A stretch of DNA of 64,000 nucleotides from Planctomycetaceae bacterium (GTDB lineage Bacteria; Planctomycetota; Phycisphaerae; Tepidisphaerales; Tepidisphaeraceae), in contig JAIYCY010000013.1 in the NCBI GenBank assembly GCA_027487775.1, forward strand, positions 121,447 to 185,446, given 5' to 3'. The notes below the pieces were generated by a model. The model was not told where the DNA came from and did no database searches. It was given only the letters and a program-made list of their open reading frames with translations. The translations under genes and the position numbers were made by a program. Positions 58,115 through 64,000 of this stretch are shown piece after piece. The number at the start of each line of letters is the position of its first letter. Position 1 is the stretch's first letter.

Positions 58115-58468
58115 TTATCTCGCACGCTTGCCCGCAGGCTTGGCATGTGATTTGGGTCGCACCTTGGAAGTCCGACGACTCGCCGTCCGGATTTTCTCTC
58201 CGCCGGCCCCGAGCTCTGCGATCAACCCATCCATCGCCGACTCACCATCGACGGTAAGCGCCATCTCGACCTGCTTGCGGGCAAAGGCAAGTTTCTCCTT
58301 CGCGATCATCCAGAATTCCGATCCGATCTGTTCCTGTTGCTTCAAGACGCGAAGCCCCTCTCGCACCACTTCACTGGCCGACTCATATCCGCCCGACCGC
58401 ACCTTCGATCTCACAAACTCCTCAAGCGCGGGCGTCAGGGACACGTTCATGGTGGACTGTCTTGCCAT
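58115..58468 (-). CDS. ParD-family antitoxin
   Basis: 117 residues. MNVSLTPALEEFVRSKVRSG then YESASEVVREGLRVL is the ParD ribbon-helix-helix core; the normal family length is about 80-90, and the C-terminal 35 residues form a Lys/Arg/Ser-rich basic tail that is unusual. It precedes the frameshifted ParE, so it may persist as an orphan DNA-binding protein. Confidence 0.85.
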   Translation of the reverse strand: MARQSTMNVSLTPALEEFVRSKVRSGGYESASEVVREGLRVLKQQEQIGSEFWMIAKEKLAFARKQVEMALTVDGESAMDGLIAELGAGGEKIRTASRRTSKVRPKSHAKPAGKRAR

Positions 58469-58571
58469 TTCGTCATCCTACTACGGTGGCAACCGTTGAC
58501 AACCCAAATCGCGAGACGACACGAATCCCCGGGGCTTTCTCCCGCGCGCGTCGGACATTACCATCCGTGAC

Positions 58572-61187
58572 ATGCACGGCCGACGTTGGGGACAATTTGT
58601 TTGCCGATCGACCCTGCAAAGCATTCGCTGGTTTCTGGTGTTGATGTTGTTCTTTCCGTCGCTCGCAGTCGCGCAGTCGACGGTGGGCCGGGTCGAGTCT
58701 GTCGGTTTTGGCGGCTTTTATCGATCGGGCGTCTGGACGCCGATTCGGGTGGACATCACGCCCGGCCCCGACACGCCTTCGGGCACTTATGAGATCCGCG
58801 TCGCACAACGTGATCCCGACGGCGATCGCGCCAGCTACGCGACGCCCATCACGCTGACGGCCAATCTGCAGCAGAAGTTCTTCGCCTACTTCATCCCCGA
58901 ACCGGTCGCCGGCGGGCTTCCCAACACGGCCGACGGCGCGACCGCCAACGAGCTTGCGCGTCGTCTCCGGGTGACGCTTCATCGGGAGGACGGCGAAGAG
59001 GTTGCCACGCTTTCGGTTGCGGGTTTGACGTTGCAGAATCTGGATCCTTCACGAGGATCTCGCGCGCGGTCGGTGCGGTTTGCGTTGATGCTCCCCGCCG
59101 CCGCGCGTCCGCCCACGGCCGAAGTCGGGCCCGCGGCCAACGCCGACCAGACGCGACTGCTCCGCGTGCACGAGGACCTCTTTCTTCTGCCCATCAACCC
59201 CGCCGATCTCCCCGATCGCGACATCGGTTATCACGCGGTCGATGATGTCGTCTGGCTCGACGGCGATATTCGTGAACTTTCGGCGGGCGGATCGACCCAA
59301 CTCGACGCCCTGCGCAACTGGCTGCGCACGGGCGGGCATCTGCTCGTCAGCACGCCTTCACAATGGCAACTCCTCTCCGGTTTCGGCGATCTGTTGCCCG
59401 TTGACATTCGCGCCATCGAAGCCAAGGCCGACTTCGATCCGCTCCTCAGCCTCGCCACCAGGCGTCCTTTTGCGCGCGAGGATTCCTCGGCGGGGGCAGC
59501 GAGCCGTCGTTTGCCCAATCCGTGGGATCGCATGGATCTCGCGCCGCGTTTCGCGCGTGCGGCGCTTCGAACCGGCGCGTGGGAGGAGATTCCGATCTTC
59601 TGGAGTCGCTCGGCGTCTGATCCTGCAAATCCCGAGGCATCTGTGGCATCTGATTCGGAGTCGGTCGAAGATCGTTCGCCTTGGCTCGCGCGAAAGGCGT
59701 TCGGTCATGGCACGGTGAGTTGGGTCGCATCCGATCTGAGCGCGTTTCGCCGCGCCACCTACGGCTGGTTTGGCGTGTGGCCCGTGCTGCTGGGCGCGAC
59801 GCGTAGTGGCGATCCGCTCAACTTCTGGCCTCAACCGATCGAGGATGCGTCCGTAGTCGAGCGTGGTCGTTGGGGCGCATCGACAGGCGGGACTGATTTC
59901 GGCGCGAGTCTTCTGGAAGGGATGAGTTTGCGTTCGCGATCGACGGCGCTGGTCGGGCTTGCGCTGCTATTTTTCGCGGGCTATTGGATCGTCGCGGGGC
60001 CGGGTCTGTATCTTTATTTGCGGCATAAGAAGCGCGTGGGCCGGAGCTGGTTCGCCTTCGGAGCGGCCGCGGTCGTGGCGTTGTTGCTCACGCTCGGTCT
60101 TGTTCGGCTCGTGCTTCGTGGTCCTGCCGATATGCGACACGTTTCGGTGGTTCGCGTCGATCTGACCGATGCGGCCCCGATGCGGATCACGAGTCGGATC
60201 GGCCTGTACATGCCGCGTGACGGGCTGCAAACGCTCTCGCTCGGGCCGGCCGTTTCTGCACAGCTTTTGCCGTTTCCGAGCCACGCCCGCTTCTCCACGG
60301 ACATCCTCACCCCGCGTCCGCTCGATTATCGCGTGCAGATCGACCCCGAGCGCATCGTCAGCCCGACCGCCAACACCACCGACTCCGTCTCCGCGACGCT
60401 TGATGTGCCCTACCGCAGTTCGATGAAGCGTCTCATGGCGCGTTGGAACGGCACCGCGCCGCTCAACATCTCCAGCCCCAAGCGCGATCCCGCCACCCGC
60501 GCGATCGAATCCAATGTCGTCGGCCCGCGTCTTGAGGGTCCGCCTCGCATTGAGGGCTCGCCTCGACGTTCCACGCGCCCGCCTTTTATCACGGGGACGC
60601 TCCGCAACAACACGGGCGTTGATCTGCGCGACGTTTGGATCGCATTCCCGCACGCGCTTCGCTCTGACGGTCTCGGCACGCGCGATCAACTGCTCTACAT
60701 CCCCTTCTGGAACGACCAGACCGATCTCGACATCACCGCCCTCTTCTCACCCGAAGACCCGCAGGCCCGACAACGCATCACACTCGCCCCGGAATCCACC
60801 CTCCAGGCCGATCAGGTCCTCGCTGGCGAGCTTGTCGACTGGTGCCAGTGGCTTTTCTATCGCGAACCCGTCCGACCGGGCATCGCGATCCATGAGGGCA
60901 ACTACAGCGATGCCAGCGCGAACAATCCGCTGTCTGTTCCGCTGCTGAGTCTTTTCGGTCGCCTTCCGCCGATGGAGCCGGGCACCAGCCTCAGCCTGCT
61001 GCGTGCCGAGCTTCATCGTTCGGGCGCCCGTGATCTGGATGCGACATCCGTCTTGCGCAACGGGCAACTGCTCGTCATCGCCCATGCAAACGAGCAGCCG
61101 CTTCCGATTGATTTCCGCGTCAACGGCGCGCCGGTCGTCGGGGCCGGCCGCGTGATTTACCAATTCGCCCTGCCGTTGCGCGACTAG
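58572..61187 (+). CDS. Large envelope protein upstream of an ABC ATPase
   Basis: 871 residues. Signal sequence about 1-35 (ends SLAVAQS), an extracytoplasmic beta-rich region (VGFGGFYRSGVWTPIRVD), a Rossmann-like segment near 190-300 (VDDVVWLDGDIREL, LRNWLRTGGHLLVS) resembling the glutamine-amidotransferase-like fold in gliding/ABC accessory proteins, two membrane helices at about 457-480 and 490-515, and a C-terminal beta-rich domain. 75 bp upstream of an ABC ATPase gene. No catalytic residues can be named. Confidence 0.7.
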   Translation: MHGRRWGQFVCRSTLQSIRWFLVLMLFFPSLAVAQSTVGRVESVGFGGFYRSGVWTPIRVDITPGPDTPSGTYEIRVAQRDPDGDRASYATPITLTANLQQKFFAYFIPEPVAGGLPNTADGATANELARRLRVTLHREDGEEVATLSVAGLTLQNLDPSRGSRARSVRFALMLPAAARPPTAEVGPAANADQTRLLRVHEDLFLLPINPADLPDRDIGYHAVDDVVWLDGDIRELSAGGSTQLDALRNWLRTGGHLLVSTPSQWQLLSGFGDLLPVDIRAIEAKADFDPLLSLATRRPFAREDSSAGAASRRLPNPWDRMDLAPRFARAALRTGAWEEIPIFWSRSASDPANPEASVASDSESVEDRSPWLARKAFGHGTVSWVASDLSAFRRATYGWFGVWPVLLGATRSGDPLNFWPQPIEDASVVERGRWGASTGGTDFGASLLEGMSLRSRSTALVGLALLFFAGYWIVAGPGLYLYLRHKKRVGRSWFAFGAAAVVALLLTLGLVRLVLRGPADMRHVSVVRVDLTDAAPMRITSRIGLYMPRDGLQTLSLGPAVSAQLLPFPSHARFSTDILTPRPLDYRVQIDPERIVSPTANTTDSVSATLDVPYRSSMKRLMARWNGTAPLNISSPKRDPATRAIESNVVGPRLEGPPRIEGSPRRSTRPPFITGTLRNNTGVDLRDVWIAFPHALRSDGLGTRDQLLYIPFWNDQTDLDITALFSPEDPQARQRITLAPESTLQADQVLAGELVDWCQWLFYREPVRPGIAIHEGNYSDASANNPLSVPLLSLFGRLPPMEPGTSLSLLRAELHRSGARDLDATSVLRNGQLLVIAHANEQPLPIDFRVNGAPVVGAGRVIYQFALPLRD

Positions 61188-61262
61188 GCTTGACTCTTGC
61201 TCGCCATGATGTCACGACGACGACCTTCGATCCGCAGACCACTCACCTGAGAGACTCAACCG

Positions 61263-62198
61263 ATGCCCGCCGCCATCAAGACTGTCAATCTCACCAAACG
61301 CTACGGCAGCCTCGTCGCGCTCTCCAACCTCAACCTCGAGATCGACGAAGGCGACTGCTTCGGCTTCATCGGGCCCAACGGCGCGGGCAAGTCGACGACG
61401 ATCAAGATCCTCGCGACGCTCTTGCAGCCCACGTGGGGTGAGGCCCGCATCTGCGATCTCGTGGTCGGGTATGAATCGCGCAAGATCAGGCCACTCATCG
61501 GCTATGTCCCCGACTATTTCGGCGCGTATGAGGACATGGTGGTCAAGGAGTATCTGGAGTTCTTCGCCGCCGCCTACAACATCCACGGCAGCCAGCGCGA
61601 AAAGGTCGTCGCGGACGTGCTCTCGCTCACCGATCTTGCCTACAAGGCCGAATCCCCCGTCGACGGCCTGAGCCGCGGCATGAAGCAGCGTCTCAGCATC
61701 GCCCGCGTGTTGCTGCACGATCCCAAGGTGTTGTTGCTCGACGAGCCGGCGGGCAATCTCGATCCGCGAGCCCGCATCGAAATGCGCGAACTCCTCAAAG
61801 AGCTGCGTCGCATGGGCAAGACGATCCTGATCAGTTCGCACATTCTTCCGGAGTTGCAGGACCTATGTAACAAGGTGGGCATCATCGAGCAGGGCGAACT
61901 CAAATACGCAGGCCCGTGGATGGACATTGTGAAGAAGGCCCGCTCCGGCACGCGCGTGCAGATCGGGCTGGCCAGCAACATCACGCTCGCCGCCGACCTC
62001 TTGCGCAAACATCCCGACGTCGCCTCCATCGAAGAAACCCCCGCCGGGCTCGACGTGAATCTGCGTGAAGGCCTGACCGACTACAGTTTCCTCGCGCAGT
62101 TGCTGGTGCAGAACGGCTTCAAGCTCACGCTCTTTAGAGAAGAGGAGGTCAACCTCGAGACCGCCTTCATGCGTCTGACCAAGGGCATGGTGCAATAG
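61263..62198 (+). CDS. ABC transporter ATP-binding protein
   Basis: 311 residues. Walker A GPNGAGKSTTIK (about 40-48), signature LSRGMKQRLSIARVL, Walker B KVLLLDEPAGNLDPRARIE, H-loop ISSHILPEL. The C-terminal 90 residues (GTRVQIGLASNITLAAD) are the extension typical of exporters of the drug/gliding type. No permease gene follows; the neighbour downstream is convergent. It may work with the 871-residue protein. Confidence 0.92.
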   Translation: MPAAIKTVNLTKRYGSLVALSNLNLEIDEGDCFGFIGPNGAGKSTTIKILATLLQPTWGEARICDLVVGYESRKIRPLIGYVPDYFGAYEDMVVKEYLEFFAAAYNIHGSQREKVVADVLSLTDLAYKAESPVDGLSRGMKQRLSIARVLLHDPKVLLLDEPAGNLDPRARIEMRELLKELRRMGKTILISSHILPELQDLCNKVGIIEQGELKYAGPWMDIVKKARSGTRVQIGLASNITLAADLLRKHPDVASIEETPAGLDVNLREGLTDYSFLAQLLVQNGFKLTLFREEEVNLETAFMRLTKGMVQ

Positions 62199-62233
62199 CG
62201 CATCGCCTGCGCGGCCGATTGCCAGGCGCTGGC

Positions 62234-62965
62234 TCATGCCGCGCGTTGGGTGGCCACTGTCGAGGCTCCGGTCGGCAGATCGGCCTCCACACGCTGCACC
62301 GCCCACGTGCCGAGGTTGGTCGTGACGGGCGATGATCCCGGCCCGGCCTTGCCGCGCTGATTGACATAGGTCGCACTGATCCACACCTGCGCGAACGGCT
62401 CGGTGTTGGCAGGAAACTCGACTTCGACTTTGCTGCGTGTGGCGAGTCCTTCGAACCGCATTTGTGTCTGATGGCCCGGCGGGGTCGACCCGAGATGGCT
62501 AAAGAGCACGATGGCAGCCACACCCGGTGGCTTGGCGCGGTTGCCGTTGAGCGGATTGAGGATTTCGATGTTCACCTGGTTGGCATTGACGCTTCGGATC
62601 AAGACCAGAGGCGAGAGCGTGGGGACGGGTTTGGGGGCGTTTTTCTTGTGCACGCTCAGCCCGAGATCGATGAGTTGCTGATCGGTGATGCCGGCGGTGT
62701 GTCTGATGATGGCAGCATAATCCCCCGCGAGTTTGACCAGCGCGCGTCGCGCGGATCGTTTGCCCGCCACGGTGCGCATGCCGCGTGTGCCCGGATCGAC
62801 GGCCGCCGCGTAGGCGGTCTGATACGCAGCATCGAGCGTTGCATACGCCATCGCCTGCTGGGGCGATAGTCCGAAGGCGTTCGGCGTTGCGTTGATGAGC
62901 GCGGAAAAATGCTTCGACCCGGTCGCGAGGATCGCATCGCTCGATTTGAAAAAGTTCCGGTTCAT
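62234..62965 (-). CDS. Hypothetical protein, 243 residues
   Basis: The N-terminal 110 residues are helical and Ala-rich (QAMAYATLDAAYQTAYAAAV), with no signal peptide or membrane segment. After a Pro-rich hinge (HKKNAPKPVPTLSPL) the C-terminal part is a beta-rich domain with an immunoglobulin/fibronectin-III-like rhythm (EVEFPANTEPFAQVWISATYVNQRG). Proteins of this build are common near repeats in planctomycetes, but no function is known to me. GGAAG precedes the ATG. Confidence 0.6.
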   Translation of the reverse strand: MNRNFFKSSDAILATGSKHFSALINATPNAFGLSPQQAMAYATLDAAYQTAYAAAVDPGTRGMRTVAGKRSARRALVKLAGDYAAIIRHTAGITDQQLIDLGLSVHKKNAPKPVPTLSPLVLIRSVNANQVNIEILNPLNGNRAKPPGVAAIVLFSHLGSTPPGHQTQMRFEGLATRSKVEVEFPANTEPFAQVWISATYVNQRGKAGPGSSPVTTNLGTWAVQRVEADLPTGASTVATQRAA

Positions 62966-63059
62966 GGTCTTCCGTTCTGCATCGTTCTCCGATGCCGCTA
63001 TCTACGTCCGGCACATCGTGCCGATCTGAGCCGCCCGGCCGCCTCACCAGACGACCCAC

Positions 63060-63098
63060 CCATCCGACACAACCATCCGACACAACCGTCCGACGGTG
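63060..63098. repeat. 13-bp tandem repeat
   Basis: Two exact copies of CCATCCGACACAA and a diverged third (CCGTCCGACGGTG), in the untranslated space after the 243-residue gene. Confidence 0.7.
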
Positions 63099-63273
63099 TA
63101 TCATTCATCGGCCAACGGCCCTCAAACTTGAGTCACGAAACCCCCCATCCAAGCGCCGCTCACATCCCCCGATAAAAACGGCACGCCGACAACTGAAGAG
63201 GCCACGGCTTTCGCCGGAGACGAATGGGCAACTCAGATTTCTGAGTTTCCACCGACCAAAATCGGCACAGGAT

Positions 63274-63699
63274 CGATCGAAGTCGGCGCGGGATCGATCG
63301 AAGTTGGCGCGAGATCGATCGATTTCGGCGCGAAATCGATCGAAGGCAGCTCAAGATCGATCGAAGTCGACGTGCTTTCGATCGGAAGCGCGGCGTTTTC
63401 GATCGAATACGACACGAAGACGATCGAAAGCGAGTTGGAATCGATCGAAACCGAGTTGAAAACGATCGAAAGCGAGTTGAAAACGATCGGATGCGAGATG
63501 AAATCGATCGGATGCGCGGCAGTTTCGATCGAATACGACATGAAATCGATCGGAAGCGCGTTGATTTTGATCGGATGCACGGCAGTTTCGATCGGCTGCG
63601 ACACGAAACCGGTTAAAGGCAAGTAGAAAATGATCGGATGTGGGTCGAGATCGATCGGTTGCGGGTCGTCATCGAGGGGTTTCGAGTCATCGACGATTT
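63274..63699. repeat. Phase-locked 21-bp tandem array with CGATCG cores (array 2)
   Basis: Twenty-one units without slippage. Exact CGATCG at 63274, 63295, 63316, 63337, 63358, 63379, 63400, 63421, 63442, 63463, 63484, 63505, 63526, 63547, 63589 and 63652; TGATCG at 63568 and 63631; more diverged at 63610 (CGGTTA), 63673 (CGAGGG) and 63694 (CGATTT). The 15 bp between cores vary (GAAAGCGAGTTGAAA, GATGCGCGGCAGTTT). Open frames occur on both strands as a result of the period. Confidence 0.93.
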
Positions 63700-63715
63700 G
63701 GACCGAGGTCAGTGC

Positions 63716-63789
63716 GTAGGGTCCGGTGTACGCACCGGACCGTCATTGCGTCGCTGACGAAATGGTCCGGTGAATACACCGGACCCTAC
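63716..63789. repeat. REP/BIME-like pair of hairpins in inverted orientation
   Basis: Two 26-bp arms (63716-63741 and 63764-63789) are inverted copies, 24 of 26 matching. Each arm is itself a hairpin: GGTCCGGTG and CACCGGACC around a 4-nt loop. A 22-nt spacer separates them. This resembles the paired palindromes spread by TnpA-REP-type transposases; none is in the window. Confidence 0.85.
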
Positions 63790-64000
63790 CTGCTTCACCG
63801 TTCGCCGTTGAACGTCGTTCGAACTCAATCAACGCTCTCATCCACACCCCGCACCCTACACCCCATCCCCCACACCGCATCCTCCCTCGCTGCGACGTTT
63901 TGACCCATACACATTTCCCATTTTTAACTTGACCCCTGCGATCTGCGTTGTCACACTCCACCCATCACGAGTGGGGACTTGTTCCGTTCAGGCTCTCCGA
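63790..64000. other. Gene-free, C-rich end of window
   Basis: About 210 bp with no convincing coding region. The plus strand is C-rich with runs of CCCCA and CATCC from about 63838 to 63895; small open frames on both strands are unsupported. Confidence 0.4.

Noticed and set aside
63233..63626. Heptad-repeat frames on both strands over array 2 (84 and 129 residues)
   Set aside because: Same reason as array 1; the conserved unit is the CGATCG hexamer, not a peptide.

Overview
The window looks like chromosomal DNA of a planctomycete, most likely of the Phycisphaerae/Phycisphaerales type. The sequence signs are: high G+C; a secreted RTX-type protein whose N-terminus carries the LESRKLLS motif typical of planctomycete exported proteins (about 25.5 kb); a PEP-CTERM tailed protease (29.6-30.6 kb); a long RNase E/G with a charged disordered tail; and an MqnD-type (futalosine pathway) menaquinone gene. 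There is no prophage, no recognisable insertion sequence and no CRISPR array. Most of the window is housekeeping and metabolic DNA, broken up by small accessory patches made of toxin-antitoxin (TA) modules and tandem repeats.

Layout. 0-9 kb (minus): an HExxH-containing membrane protein, a two-lobed M16 zinc protease, RNase E/G and PTS Enzyme I. 9-10.4 kb (minus): HPr, EIIA-Ntr type PtsN and ribosome hibernation factor HPF; with EI and RNase E/G this forms one tight run, hpf-ptsN-ptsH-ptsI-rne, that looks regulatory because no EIIB/EIIC lies nearby. 10.7-19 kb (minus): a TPR protein, a UMF1-type MFS permease, a PAP2 phosphatase, MnmA, a WaaP/InaA-like kinase and an MlaE permease. 19-25 kb (minus): a 1185-residue glycosidase-like protein overlapping the end of katG. 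25-30.6 kb (plus): RTX protein, ClpS, a cytosolic MCP-tip/Cache receptor, ProA and a PEP-CTERM serine protease. 30.6-35.5 kb: a heparinase-like lyase coupled to nadC, facing nnrD and a metallophosphoesterase. 35.6-37.4 kb: a DUF433/DUF5615 TA cassette bracketed by a 36-bp direct repeat, then an M48 lipoprotein protease. 37.6-47.5 kb: a zinc-ribbon membrane protein, a yeast-type cytosine deaminase, NadB, acetyl-CoA synthetase divergent from a DUF4212/SSF symporter pair (acetate uptake and activation), a repeat-bearing coiled-coil membrane protein and MqnD. 47.5-52.4 kb: a RelE-type TA pair, aconitase, a long 21-bp repeat array, a broken PIN TA module and tRNA-Pro(UGG). 52.4-63 kb: a SWIM/SNF2 helicase, LipA, a soluble histidine kinase, a ParDE module with a frameshifted toxin, a large membrane protein with an ABC ATPase, and an unknown 243-residue protein. 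63-64 kb: a second 21-bp array and a REP/BIME-like palindrome pair.

The most unusual signal is the pair of repeat arrays at 50986-51573 and 63274-63699. Both have an exact 21-bp period that never slips, and both are centred on the palindrome CGATCG (which contains GATC). Twenty-one bp is two turns of B-DNA, so all the cores lie on one helical face. The sequence between cores differs between the arrays, and the core falls in a different reading frame in each, so a DNA-level role (protein docking, nucleoid or segregation site, methylation cluster) fits better than a coding role. Second-tier signals are the TA cassette inserted at the end of the M48 gene between 36-bp repeats, a PIN toxin shrunk by in-frame deletion to 36 residues, the frameshifted ParE, the reversed-order chemoreceptor, and the yeast-type cytosine deaminase.
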